Assembly: GCA_000634195.1 (NCBI GenBank)
Contig: JFLT01000187.1
Location: 268,877-332,876, forward strand
From: Prochlorococcus sp. scB243_495D8
GTDB taxonomy: Bacteria > Cyanobacteriota > Cyanobacteriia > PCC-6307 > Cyanobiaceae
Direction: 5' to 3'
Length of the DNA: 64,000 nucleotides
Shown: positions 35,831 to 45,071 of the stretch, piece after piece
Layout: each line of letters starts with the position of its first letter
How positions within the stretch are numbered: the stretch's first letter is position 1
Translations under genes and position numbers: made by a program
The notes under the pieces: generated by a model
What the model was told of the DNA's origin: nothing
What the model saw: only the letters and a program-made list of their open reading frames with translations
The model's database searches: none

Positions 35831-36214
35831 TTGGAATTAAGAACAAAAATTGTCTCATCGGTAATAAGATCTCTCAAGTTACCTCCAAGGTTTCGTTTAA
35901 AAATGGTTAAAGAAGATCCAGTGAGACTTGAACTAAGTCTTACTCCCTCTTACGGTAAAAATCCAGTTATTGTTGGTATAGTTGAATCTTTAGACTTAGT
36001 TGCGCGAAGAGATAGAGAAGGTAGATTACCAAGGGATCTGCAAGGTACTTGGGACTGGACTGTAAGGCATGGAAAAGTTAGTACTGGAGGTTGGAATCCT
36101 ATGTTAAAAGAAGCATTGCAAACAATGTTTGATACAGGATTGCCAGCCATTGTATATGAGGAATTAACTGGAGATGAGTATCGATCTGTTGATGGTGTAC
36201 GACATGTTAAATAA
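35831..36214 (+). CDS. Conserved cyanobacterial-type protein of unknown function
   Basis: I do not recognise this 127-residue basic protein, but its sequence looks highly constrained: FRLKMVKEDPVRLELSLTPSYG, ESLDLVARRDREGRLPRDL, GTWDWTVRHGKVSTGGWNPM and YEELTGDEYRSVDGVRH. There is no membrane segment or signal peptide, so it should be cytoplasmic. The start is TTG 35831, with AGGA eight bases upstream. It follows the DUF2973 gene closely. Confidence 0.75.
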   Translation: MELRTKIVSSVIRSLKLPPRFRLKMVKEDPVRLELSLTPSYGKNPVIVGIVESLDLVARRDREGRLPRDLQGTWDWTVRHGKVSTGGWNPMLKEALQTMFDTGLPAIVYEELTGDEYRSVDGVRHVK

Positions 36215-36283
36215 ATAATTTATTATTTATCATAAATTCTTCCTCAAAACGTTAAAATGATCTGATAGACAATATAGTTAATT

Positions 36284-36430
36284 ATGAATAATGACAATCA
36301 ACCAAGATTTGGCTTCGTAAATTTTGCTGAAACCTGGAATGGACGTATGGCAATGATGGGTATCTTGATTGGCCTTGGTACCGAATTAATTACTGGACAA
36401 AGTATTCTTCGACAAATTGGAATAGGATAG
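36284..36430 (+). CDS. High-light-inducible protein, minimal form (48 aa)
   Basis: An ATG frame of 48 residues carries the Hli signature: FGFVNFAETWNGRMAMMGILIGLGTELITGQ, where ExWNGRxAMxG is the chlorophyll-binding motif of the single LHC helix. The short C-terminus (SILRQIGIG) is typical of Prochlorococcus Hli proteins. These bind chlorophyll and carotenoid in thylakoids and accumulate under light stress; many are multicopy and shared with cyanophages. It ends 3 bases from the convergent zinc-ribbon gene. Confidence 0.92.
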   Translation: MNNDNQPRFGFVNFAETWNGRMAMMGILIGLGTELITGQSILRQIGIG

Positions 36431-36433
36431 AAT

Positions 36434-36775
36434 TTAATTTACTTCTTCTGCTTTCACTTCAATGGTACTTTCACAAGGCTTTTTATCAAATTGATTGTTA
36501 TTACTAATATTTTCTAAAGTTGCACCACAATTCATACAGGTTTCACTTAAGCCTAAGGATATAGCACCACAATTATTACATTTATTAATTTTTGATTTGT
36601 AAGAGTTAAAACCTATAAATGCTAAAATTATTAATAGAACAGGAATTAAAAATAATAGGAGTAGGATATTACCAAGAAAGCTTATGAAAAAGTTTATTCC
36701 AAAAATTGGAATGACTAAAAGTAAGATTAATGAGTAAGTAACAAGATTTTTATTAGCTTTAAGAAAATAATTCAT
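36434..36775 (-). CDS. Membrane protein with zinc-ribbon C-terminus
   Basis: This 113-residue protein has two adjacent hydrophobic spans (residues 10-33 and 35-54), followed by a small zinc-ribbon-like knuckle with two CxxC pairs (CNNCG and CMNCG, ten residues apart) and an acidic tail. The topology suggests a membrane anchor with a cytoplasmic metal-binding or protein-binding tip. I do not know the family. It is 11 bases downstream of the BrkB-like gene on the same strand. Confidence 0.75.
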   Translation of the reverse strand: MNYFLKANKNLVTYSLILLLVIPIFGINFFISFLGNILLLLFLIPVLLIILAFIGFNSYKSKINKCNNCGAISLGLSETCMNCGATLENISNNNQFDKKPCESTIEVKAEEVN

Positions 36776-36786
36776 CTTGGTTGTTG

Positions 36787-37716
36787 TTATTTATAATTTC
36801 TTTTTTTATTTAATAAAGTCATACTAGCAATAACTACACTCCAGCACTGTCCAAAATATAAAATTACTCCTAATAGCCATACCCACAAAGTAAGCACAAG
36901 AAAACCTCCAATAAAACCATATGCTTGAAATCTTGCTCCAAGTGAGAGAATACTTTTACTTACTGCTAGGTTCAAAGTGGTTAGGCCAATTCCAATAAGA
37001 AAAGATCCAGGTAAAAGTGGTTTCAAGGGAACTTTTCTACTGGGTAAGAGAGCTTGTAATAAAAGAGCCATTAAAGAAAATCCGATTAGTGGTATTGCAA
37101 ACTGACCAACTTGTAATAGAGGCAACTTTAATAATAAATCAGAGATAAGATTGTTAGATTTTGAGAGATTTTCTAAAACGTTACTTGGGATCATCCTAAG
37201 ATTTGCACTAATCTGATCTAGTACCATTAAAAAACCAATAAAGAATACTATTAAAAAGGCTTCAACTCTATTTCTGAGAAACCTCGAAGCTTGCACTCTC
37301 CAAGCAGCATTAACTTTTTTGGAAGGAATTTCGTCTTCCCACAGCCTATCCGAACCTCTTTGAAGAGATAGATATGCATTTCCTGCTGTAAAAAGCAAAA
37401 ACATAGCCCCTAGAATACCTGCTCCAAAACCTTGATCAATCAAATTAAATAATGTTGTTTCTACTAACTCAACTACTGAAGGAGGTAAAAGCTGAGCAGC
37501 AATAGAAATTATTTGTTGATCTAATCCTTCTTGTTTTCCTAGGAACCATGATGCTATTGAAAGGGAAATTAGAAGAATAGGAAAAAATGATTGAAGTGCA
37601 TAGTATGCAAATGCAGCGCTTAAATCAACACAATCAGATTTGCTCCATCGCTCACAAGCTCCCCATAAACTTTTCAGTATCCATGTGGCACTTCGCTGCA
37701 TATTAATTTTCTTCAA
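36787..37716 (-). CDS. YihY/BrkB family membrane protein
   Basis: A 309-residue integral membrane protein with six likely spans. The family pattern is seen in DLSAAFAYYALQSFFPILLISLSIASWFLG at residues 29-58, FTAGNAYLSLQRGSDRLW at about 110, and KPLLPGSFLIGIGLTTLNL. The family was once called ribonuclease BN by mistake and is now thought to be an envelope transporter or flippase of unknown substrate. The initial MKKINMQRSATWILKSLW contains a second Met at residue 6. Confidence 0.9.
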   Translation of the reverse strand: MKKINMQRSATWILKSLWGACERWSKSDCVDLSAAFAYYALQSFFPILLISLSIASWFLGKQEGLDQQIISIAAQLLPPSVVELVETTLFNLIDQGFGAGILGAMFLLFTAGNAYLSLQRGSDRLWEDEIPSKKVNAAWRVQASRFLRNRVEAFLIVFFIGFLMVLDQISANLRMIPSNVLENLSKSNNLISDLLLKLPLLQVGQFAIPLIGFSLMALLLQALLPSRKVPLKPLLPGSFLIGIGLTTLNLAVSKSILSLGARFQAYGFIGGFLVLTLWVWLLGVILYFGQCWSVVIASMTLLNKKRNYK

Positions 37717-37792
37717 ATATTTTTGTTATTTAATTATTTTTTATTGTATCTGATTAAGCAATTTTTCAAGTAATTATTGATTTATCATGCAA

Positions 37793-38593
37793 CTATTTTT
37801 CCAATAATAAATTGCCCCATGGTTTTAAAATTTCAATTTTTTCTATAGATCTACAAGCAATTAATGGAAAATTAACTTCGCTTAAGTCTTGTCCTGAAAC
37901 TAAATTTAAAGGATCTGTTTCTAACCAATTTATAGAACAATTGAGTTCTTCTAATAGCAGCCAAGCTGCTGCAATATCCCATATCTTAGGGGTTGATTCT
38001 ATTGCTCCAAAAGTTTGTCCCATCGCTACGCTCGTAAGATTTAAACTCGATACACCTAAGAGTCTGATTTTGCCAGGAAATACTGAGTTTGGTTTTTTTT
38101 GTAAAATTTTTATTGATCTACTACATAAAGAAATGCATTCACTTCGATGATTATTTTGGCTAGGTTCTATTTTTTGGTTATTTAACAAAACTCCTTCACC
38201 TTTAATTGATACAAACTTTTTTTTCAATGTAGGAATTATTAAAAAAGAAGATTGCGGTTTACCATTAACGAACCTTGCCACTGATATAGACCAGTAAGGA
38301 ATACCTGCAGCAAAATTTGTTGTCCCATCGAGTGGATCGACTACCCAATAAGCTTTTGAGTTTGGAATTAACTTTTGCCCTTCTTCACTAAGGACGCCCT
38401 CTCCTGGAGCTATAGACGCTAAGCCGTCTACAATTGTTTTATCACTCCATAAATCACAACTTGTTAATAATGATCCATCTGCTTTATTGCTGGCGTTAAT
38501 ATTTCCAAAATCTTTTTTTTGACGTTGACTAACCAATTCAAATAAAGAATCTAATTCACTAAGTTGCTTATTAGTTAAATTTGGTGGATTCAT
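37793..38593 (-). CDS. Inositol monophosphatase-family phosphatase (possibly CysQ-like)
   Basis: Li+-sensitive, Mg2+-dependent phosphatase family. From ATG 38593 it has 266 residues. Motif A is seen in GVLSEEGQ, motif B in WVVDPLDGTTNFAAGIPYW and motif C in PKIWDIAAAWLLLEE. Possible substrates are myo-inositol phosphate, histidinol phosphate or 3'-phosphoadenosine 5'-phosphate (CysQ); sequence alone does not decide. The open frame begins 5 codons earlier at TTG 38608, but ATG 38593 avoids overlap with tolC. Confidence 0.88.
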   Translation of the reverse strand: MNPPNLTNKQLSELDSLFELVSQRQKKDFGNINASNKADGSLLTSCDLWSDKTIVDGLASIAPGEGVLSEEGQKLIPNSKAYWVVDPLDGTTNFAAGIPYWSISVARFVNGKPQSSFLIIPTLKKKFVSIKGEGVLLNNQKIEPSQNNHRSECISLCSRSIKILQKKPNSVFPGKIRLLGVSSLNLTSVAMGQTFGAIESTPKIWDIAAAWLLLEELNCSINWLETDPLNLVSGQDLSEVNFPLIACRSIEKIEILKPWGNLLLEK

Positions 38594-38595
38594 CT

Positions 38596-40023
38596 TTATA
38601 TATTGCAAATAGAGTCTATATCATGAATTTTAGTATTATTACTACCCAAACAATTCTTACTTTTATCAAGAAAAGTTAATCTTTCCAATTCATCTAAATT
38701 CAGATTGTAATTATATATAGCATTAATTTTTTTTGATTTTGCATTGCTTAGTTCACTTTGCCTTAAAAGGACATCCTTTAGAGTTGATATTCCAACATCG
38801 TATCTGAGTCTGGAAAGCCTTACAGACTCTTTGCTAGATTCAATTTCTTTAAGAGAAGAAATAATTTTCTCTTCATTTAATTTAAGATTTAAGTAGGCTT
38901 TAGTAATTCTTGTTGTCAAAACATTTTTTAGATTTTCGTAAGCATATTTTTCAGCTTCTGCATCTGCTATTTTTGATTTGTAGGAGTTCTTATTTTGTCC
39001 GCCATCAAAAATACTCCATGCAAAATTTAGACTTATAGTATTTGTATAATTAGATCCAGATTTTTCAGAGTCAATATTCGTTGCTAAAGAGTCACCCTTT
39101 AAAAATGTACTAGATAATGAATTGCTGATATAGATATTTGGCTTATTTTGAGCTAAAAAGCTATTTGCCTGGCCTTTTTTGATCGCTTTTTGAAGAATAA
39201 GGTTTTTTAAGGAAAGATTTTTATCCAAACCTTCATTAATATTCTTATTTAATTTATGATTCCAAAACCCTATGAGATTCTGCTCTTTATTAGTTTCAAA
39301 ATCCCCTTTAAAATTGAGAATCTCTTTAAGAGAAATTTTATTAATTTCATGTTCTATTTTCTTTTCATTAAGTGATTGTTTATCTCGAGATAATTGAGCT
39401 TCTGCTTCAAGAACTTCAAATTTTGTACCAATTCCAGCATCTAGTTTCGTTTCAGCATTTTCTAAACTTGTAATTGATAAATCAAGTGTGAATTTTTTAT
39501 TTTGAATATCTTGATATGACTTTTTGTATTTGTGATACCTGATTCTTGCTTCTTGAATTAAATCTTTTTTCTTAATCTCATAATTATTTTCTGCAATTTT
39601 GTAATTTGTTTTGGCAATTTTAATTTCAGATCCTCTTAGTGGGGCGATTACATCCCATTTAATATTAAGGGAGGGATTAGCCGTAAATTGTGATGTTTTT
39701 AAAGTAGGTGAATTGCTATTGTAATTTTTACCTGCGATATATTTAGGCAACCCATTGGCTTGAAAATCTAAGGATGGGTATCTTTTGGCAATTTGACTGG
39801 AAAGGTTAAATTTTGCAGAGGCTACTAGGTTTTGCAATGATTTTAATTCTTGATTATTTAATACAAGTTTTTCTATTTCTTGATAATCAACAGAAGTAAT
39901 ATTTGATTTTTCTTCTAAAACATTATCAATGTAGCTTTTTTTTTCGATCGATAGAGCATTAAAGGTATTCATACTTAGAGTAAGCGGCAATAATAAGAAA
40001 GGATTTATTACTCTTCTAAGCAT
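38596..40023 (-). CDS. TolC family outer membrane efflux protein
   Basis: Outer-membrane channel for type I secretion and multidrug efflux. 475 residues with a signal peptide (LLLPLTLSMNTFNALS, residues 10-25), long alpha-helical repeats with heptad-like pattern, and TolC-type conserved ends (NLNWSIFDGGQ-like NFAWSIFDGGQNKN around residue 335, and RLRYDVGISTLKDVL near 420). The partner inner-membrane genes are not nearby. It is followed by the IMPase gene 2 bases downstream, an unrelated function, probably just close packing. Confidence 0.9.
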   Translation of the reverse strand: MLRRVINPFLLLPLTLSMNTFNALSIEKKSYIDNVLEEKSNITSVDYQEIEKLVLNNQELKSLQNLVASAKFNLSSQIAKRYPSLDFQANGLPKYIAGKNYNSNSPTLKTSQFTANPSLNIKWDVIAPLRGSEIKIAKTNYKIAENNYEIKKKDLIQEARIRYHKYKKSYQDIQNKKFTLDLSITSLENAETKLDAGIGTKFEVLEAEAQLSRDKQSLNEKKIEHEINKISLKEILNFKGDFETNKEQNLIGFWNHKLNKNINEGLDKNLSLKNLILQKAIKKGQANSFLAQNKPNIYISNSLSSTFLKGDSLATNIDSEKSGSNYTNTISLNFAWSIFDGGQNKNSYKSKIADAEAEKYAYENLKNVLTTRITKAYLNLKLNEEKIISSLKEIESSKESVRLSRLRYDVGISTLKDVLLRQSELSNAKSKKINAIYNYNLNLDELERLTFLDKSKNCLGSNNTKIHDIDSICNI

Positions 40024-40048
40024 GTTCTATAGTTTCGAAAATATTCGA

Positions 40049-41428
40049 TTAACCAATCAAAGTATTAATAATATCATTTGAATCATCAAGAACGTGAATT
40101 TTAGTATTTATTTGATTCTCAACTTCTTGAATATTTTTATCATCTAAAAATAAATCAGTATTAATTTTTAACATAATAGATGGTATGTAAACAGCATCTC
40201 CTAAATCCTTATTTTTCAGCCCGTAAATTAGATCTTCTCCAGTCAGAAGTCCTGTAACAACTTGATCTTGACCCCAATAAATACTTGGCAAACCATATAA
40301 ATTTATTGTTAATCCATTAATTAAGTTTAATTGCTTAACTGTAGGAATTAGGGCTTCATAAACTAATTTACCAACAATCCAACTAACTTTTTTTGGCTTT
40401 TTTACTTTTTGTGGCAGGTTTTGAGTTTTCTCTCTTAATGTTTCTAGAAAGTTTCTAATAGTCCCAACTCCATTAGATTCTTGTGGCATATTTTCGTATG
40501 TTTTGTAACTAGGTAAATTTGTACCAGCAATTAAATACCATTCGTCTGCTAGCCAACAAAAACGAGTCCCAAGAGTAATTTGTAGAGAGGCTTGAATTCT
40601 TTCTACTTGTTTAATAGTTTTTTTTGCGTATTCTGGGCTGATTGATTTCAGTCCATCATTTTCAGGTCTAAATTTTGTTAGTCCGACAGGAACTATTGCT
40701 ACTGAAAGAACTGTTTGAGAGGTTTTTTTATAGAATTCAGCAAGTTCCAAAATTGATTGCTCAAGAATATCCCCATCATTTATATCTGGACAAACAACAA
40801 TTTGAGCATGTATTTGAATAGAGTTTTTTTCAAACCACGAAATTTGATCAAGTATTATTCCTGCTTTTTTATTTTTTAATAATTTTTCTCTTGTGGCGGG
40901 ATCAGTAGCATGAACTGAAATAAAAAGTGGGGATAGTTTTTGCATAGCAATTCTTTCCCAGTCTTCTTTTTTTAAATTCGTAAGAGTTAAATAAGAGCCA
41001 TATAGGAAACTTAATCTATAATCATCATCTTTTATATATAGGCTTTTTCTTTTACCACTTGGCTGTTGATCAATAAAACAAAATGGACATCTATTATTGC
41101 ATTGCTTGATTGAATCAAATAATGCATCTTTAAAATTTATACCTAAATTAACGTCTTGATCTTTTTCAATACTAATATTGTGAATTTCATGATTTTTATC
41201 TAAAACTGATATGTCTAAAATTTCTTCATTAATCAGAATCTGATAATCAATTAAATCTCTAGGTTTTTTCCCATTAATACTAATAATTGAATCACCTGAT
41301 TCAAATCCTATTTCTTCAGCAATAGAATTAGCTTCAATACTTTCAATTTCTGCAGGATTTATTTTATAAGTAATATTAGGAACCAAAAGATCAATGGGAT
41401 CTTCCGTGTAATTAATTTCTTGCCACAC
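40049..41428 (-). CDS. Radical-SAM-like Fe-S protein with PDZ and DUF512 domains
   Basis: The 459-residue protein has an N-terminal PDZ-like segment (EIGFESGDSIISINGKKPRDL), a radical-SAM-type cysteine cluster (CNNRCPFCFIDQ, with spacing C-x3-C-x2-C) at about residue 110, and a C-terminal DUF512 region. This combination is the TIGR03279 family, found throughout cyanobacteria and of unknown function. It is monocistronic here. Confidence 0.9.
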   Translation of the reverse strand: MWQEINYTEDPIDLLVPNITYKINPAEIESIEANSIAEEIGFESGDSIISINGKKPRDLIDYQILINEEILDISVLDKNHEIHNISIEKDQDVNLGINFKDALFDSIKQCNNRCPFCFIDQQPSGKRKSLYIKDDDYRLSFLYGSYLTLTNLKKEDWERIAMQKLSPLFISVHATDPATREKLLKNKKAGIILDQISWFEKNSIQIHAQIVVCPDINDGDILEQSILELAEFYKKTSQTVLSVAIVPVGLTKFRPENDGLKSISPEYAKKTIKQVERIQASLQITLGTRFCWLADEWYLIAGTNLPSYKTYENMPQESNGVGTIRNFLETLREKTQNLPQKVKKPKKVSWIVGKLVYEALIPTVKQLNLINGLTINLYGLPSIYWGQDQVVTGLLTGEDLIYGLKNKDLGDAVYIPSIMLKINTDLFLDDKNIQEVENQINTKIHVLDDSNDIINTLIG

Positions 41429-41474
41429 AATTTAAGGCTAAATACTCTTATTTATACTCATTCTAAACTTATAT

Positions 41475-41588
41475 ATGACTCAAAGTGTATTAAATACTTT
41501 TAAAAAACTAAATATAGGTGTTAAATTATGGGTCTTTAATTTATTAAAATATGACATTCGCAGTTTTTTAAAACACGATTTAGATTAA
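41475..41588 (+). CDS. Possible 37-residue basic peptide upstream of DUF3120 gene
   Basis: ATG 41475 opens a 37-codon frame to TAA 41586-41588 (start MTQSVLNTFKKLNIGVKLW; later KYDIRSFLKHDLD). It is amphipathic and basic with one Trp. No ribosome-binding site or homology can be shown, so it may be chance. It fills most of a 178-base gap between divergent genes. Confidence 0.25.
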   Translation: MTQSVLNTFKKLNIGVKLWVFNLLKYDIRSFLKHDLD

Positions 41589-41606
41589 TTAAAATAACCT
41601 TTTCCA

Positions 41607-42374
41607 TTGGAAGAATTAATTACAAAAAATTTAGAAGTAAAAGATAAATTCAACTATGGATCCCAAAAGACAGTTGATTCATACGAAAATAGTTTTTTAT
41701 CAAATCCTATATCTTTAAGATTGTGGTCTTCTTTTTTTGTAATTTTACCTATTTTTGTTCAAGCCCCTTGGGTAAGATTAGAACCAATAAGTGCACTTTG
41801 TTTTACTTTTGTGATTGTCTTAGTGGCAATTGTTTTGAATCAGAAAGGATCAAATAAGTGGTTTATTGTCAGCTCATTATTACTTGGTATATCAGGTAGT
41901 TGGCTTGGTGGATGTTTGTTCTGGGGATGGTTAAGCCCATTTCCTATTCTACACATACCTGTTGAAGCCGTAGTTCTCCCATTAGCTTTAATGGGATTTG
42001 GTACTAATTGGAAAATAGGTTCAAGTTTTTATATCTCTTCTTTATTTGGAACCGCAGTTACCGACATAACAATATTTTTAATCGGAATCATGGATCAATG
42101 GAGGCAGGTAATTACAGCAGATTCCGAAAATGCACCCATGATTCTTCAAAAAACTTCCGAGGGTCTTATGCAAATAAAATCATTATCTATTATCGTTTTT
42201 GTTGGTCTTATACTTTGGTTTATTTCAAAAGAAATTTTAGATTCTGGCACAATTAATACTACTAGTGGTAAAGCACTCTTAGTGTCTGGTTACGTAATTC
42301 AAACGACATTAATTGTTGATGGTATTTTTATTGTTTTAGCAATTCTGCAACCAACTTTTAGTGGATTGGTTTAA
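41607..42374 (+). CDS. DUF3120 family membrane protein
   Basis: A 255-residue protein with about six spans and the well-conserved stretch PIFVQAPWVRLEPISALCF, then GGCLFWGWLSPFPILHIPVEA (about residues 105-125). DUF3120 is restricted to cyanobacteria and is of unknown function. The start used is TTG 41607. The stop overlaps the nadB ATG by one base, so the genes are co-transcribed. Confidence 0.85.
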   Translation: MEELITKNLEVKDKFNYGSQKTVDSYENSFLSNPISLRLWSSFFVILPIFVQAPWVRLEPISALCFTFVIVLVAIVLNQKGSNKWFIVSSLLLGISGSWLGGCLFWGWLSPFPILHIPVEAVVLPLALMGFGTNWKIGSSFYISSLFGTAVTDITIFLIGIMDQWRQVITADSENAPMILQKTSEGLMQIKSLSIIVFVGLILWFISKEILDSGTINTTSGKALLVSGYVIQTTLIVDGIFIVLAILQPTFSGLV

Positions 42375-44041
42375 TGCTACGGCCTCCATTTTCGCAAGAA
42401 CTGATACCAATAAATAATTGGGATGTAATCGTTATAGGCGCTGGAGCTGCTGGCCTTATGACTTGTCTTGAATTACCCTCAAATTTAAAAGTGCTTCTTT
42501 TAAATAGAAATACTAGTAAGGTATCTTCCAGTAGATGGGCTCAAGGCGGAATTGCATCTGTTGTTAGACAAGATGATTCATTTGATCTACATGCTGAGGA
42601 TACTTTAAAAGCAGGTGATGGACTATGTGATTTTCAAGCTGTAGAAATGCTTGTTAAAGAAGCTCCAGGTTGTGTAGAAAGGTTGCAGAAATTAGGGATG
42701 ATTTTTGATCAAAATTCTGATCAACTAGCTACTACCTTGGAAGCAGCCCATTCACGAAGAAGGGTCTTACATGTTAAAGATCGTACTGGACGAGCATTAG
42801 TTGAAGTTTTAGAAGATCATATTGAGAATCAAAAGAATATTCTTCACTGCAGGGGTGTAAGAGTAACTGAACTTCTCATTGAAAATAAAGAATGTAGAGG
42901 AGTTCAGGTTCTTGATGGAGCAAATTTATATTGGATCAAATCTAGAGCTGTTGTTTTGGCTACAGGTGGGGGTGGGCACTTATTTACAAATACAACAAAT
43001 CCTGCTCAATCCTCTGGTGAAGGGATTGCTCTTGCATGGAAAGCAGGAGCTGCTATCGAAGATTTAGAGTTCGTGCAATTTCATCCAACAGCTTTAAAAT
43101 TTTATGGTGCACCTTGCTTCTTAATTTCTGAGGCACTTAGAGGGGAAGGAGCGATTTTAGTTGATAAAAATGGTGAAAGTCCAGTTAAAAATCTTGACAA
43201 TCGTGATTTAGCTACTAGAGATCAGGTAAGTAGAGCAATTATGAAAAATATGTATGATAATAATATAGACCATGTTGGCTTAGATCTTCGGTATATTGAC
43301 CCAGAAAAAATTGTAGAGCGCTTCCCCACGATCTTAAGTCGATGTCAGGATTATGGAGTTAACCCTTTAAATGAGGTTATTCCCGTAGCTCCTGCAGCTC
43401 ATTATTGGATGGGAGGTGTTAAAACTGATCTAAATGCATCTTCAACAAGAAAAGGATTATATGCCGTTGGAGAAGTTGCTTCTACAGGTGTGCATGGTGC
43501 TAATAGACTGGCAAGTAATTCACTGATGGAGTGTCTTGTTTTCGCAAGAAAAATGTCTTCAATTGTTTTGAATGACCTTTCTAAAGTTGAAAAATTTGAT
43601 AGATCGTTTCAGGAGTTTGATATTGAAGATCCTAAAGAAGATCAAATTTCTATAATTGCTGAAAAAATTGATGAACTAAGAAAACTATGTTGGTTAAATT
43701 TAGGTGTATCTCGAAATAAGGTAAATATGAGTAAATTTTTAAATTATATTCAAAATGATATAAATAAATTAAATAAAAATGATTTATTAAATAGTCTTAA
43801 AAAAATAAAATTTGATCAAAAAATAAAACTTAGTGAACGCAATAGGAGAGCATTAAATCTTTTACTTGATTTAAAGAATAGACAAATAACCACCATAACT
43901 TTATTAAAAGCTTGTCTATTTAGAGAAGAAAGTAGAGGAGGGCACTATAGAGATGATTTCCCTGATAAAGATAAAAATTGGGAATGCCATACTAGACAAC
44001 AGTTAGATCAAAAAATTCAAAAAAGATTTATTAAAAATTAA
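42374..44041 (+). CDS. nadB: L-aspartate oxidase
   Basis: FAD enzyme that makes iminoaspartate for NAD synthesis with NadA. 555 residues: FAD-binding VIGAGAAGLMTCLELP at the N-terminus, SSRWAQGGIA, HSRRRVLHVKDRTGRALVE, EFVQFHPTAL, AAHYWMGGV and GANRLASNSLMECLVF, all typical. The C-terminal helical domain is present. The last 11 bases overlap the convergent VKOR-Trx gene. Confidence 0.96.
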   Translation: MLRPPFSQELIPINNWDVIVIGAGAAGLMTCLELPSNLKVLLLNRNTSKVSSSRWAQGGIASVVRQDDSFDLHAEDTLKAGDGLCDFQAVEMLVKEAPGCVERLQKLGMIFDQNSDQLATTLEAAHSRRRVLHVKDRTGRALVEVLEDHIENQKNILHCRGVRVTELLIENKECRGVQVLDGANLYWIKSRAVVLATGGGGHLFTNTTNPAQSSGEGIALAWKAGAAIEDLEFVQFHPTALKFYGAPCFLISEALRGEGAILVDKNGESPVKNLDNRDLATRDQVSRAIMKNMYDNNIDHVGLDLRYIDPEKIVERFPTILSRCQDYGVNPLNEVIPVAPAAHYWMGGVKTDLNASSTRKGLYAVGEVASTGVHGANRLASNSLMECLVFARKMSSIVLNDLSKVEKFDRSFQEFDIEDPKEDQISIIAEKIDELRKLCWLNLGVSRNKVNMSKFLNYIQNDINKLNKNDLLNSLKKIKFDQKIKLSERNRRALNLLLDLKNRQITTITLLKACLFREESRGGHYRDDFPDKDKNWECHTRQQLDQKIQKRFIKN

Positions 44042-44966
44042 GATCTCCTTGATAGTCTGTTTTTGTTGCTAATTCTTTTAAGTCACGCGTACCACTAATA
44101 ATTTCTCCATTTATTTCCCAAGAAGGAAATCCACTGATTCCTTTTGTTTGGCATAGCTCATACTCATTATCTTTACCATCTTTTGCACATTCAACTACTT
44201 TTAATTCTTTAACTGCTTCCTTACCAAATAATTGTTTCTGATCGTGGCAATGCGGGCACCAGTATGCACTATACATAACAATATTTCTTTCACTTAAAAA
44301 TTTTGCAAACTTTACCTTCTGGGGAGAGCTTGAAGTGGTAATTAATGGCGATACATTTTCAGTCGGGTTTGCAACATCTATAGCATTAGAAGGGTCAACA
44401 TTTGTTGACCAAATTAGCCCCCCCAGCAGGACACTAATGGCTACAATGAAACCTCTAAAAATCATAGGTTCTCTACTTTCGAACTTCGCTCCAATCATAG
44501 AAATTATAAAGATAGAAAACGATAAAATTGCTGAAAGTATACAAAAAAAGCAATATGCTTGAATCTTAAAAAACATTATATTTATCAATAAAAAGCTAAA
44601 TGTTGATGACGCACAAGAAATTAGAAATACTAACCACCATAAAAACTTATTTAGTTTTTCTTTTGGGGAAATTAAATTTAGTGAGAGTATTATTGTGATA
44701 ACTAATATTGATAAATATGTTATAAATCCAGCTAATGAGAGAGGTATATTAATTAGATTATTTTCAAATAAAGTACCCCAAGGACTATTTAAAACTGTTT
44801 CACAACCATTTTGTATCCCTGGGCATGAAAGCGAAGTAAATAATCCCCAGTTTTTTAAAGTAATCGAACCTGTATCAACTATGCCTATAGTGCTAAGAAT
44901 TGCGATTACGATTTTTGGCCATTTCAAATCTTTTTTATTTCTTCTGTTTAAAGTCTTAAGAGCCAT
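44031..44966 (-). CDS. VKOR-thioredoxin fusion (disulfide-forming oxidase)
   Basis: Membrane enzyme that forms disulfides in exported proteins, replacing DsbA/DsbB. 311 residues: a VKOR domain with about four or five spans (residues 15-185), with the paired Cys SLSCPGIQNGCE and QAYCFFCILSAI (CxxC), followed by a periplasmic thioredoxin-like domain with active site YWCPHCHDQKQLF. The same architecture was structurally studied in Synechococcus. The complete set of Cys suggests it is functional. Confidence 0.93.
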   Translation of the reverse strand: MALKTLNRRNKKDLKWPKIVIAILSTIGIVDTGSITLKNWGLFTSLSCPGIQNGCETVLNSPWGTLFENNLINIPLSLAGFITYLSILVITIILSLNLISPKEKLNKFLWWLVFLISCASSTFSFLLINIMFFKIQAYCFFCILSAILSFSIFIISMIGAKFESREPMIFRGFIVAISVLLGGLIWSTNVDPSNAIDVANPTENVSPLITTSSSPQKVKFAKFLSERNIVMYSAYWCPHCHDQKQLFGKEAVKELKVVECAKDGKDNEYELCQTKGISGFPSWEINGEIISGTRDLKELATKTDYQGDLNF

Positions 44967-45071
44967 ACAAAAAGAAAGTTTGTTATTTGCATTATCTATC
45001 CTAATATTATCTTGGCATGAGAGTTAAATACGAAATGCTGTTTAAATCTTTTAATTCTTATTTCTTAAGTT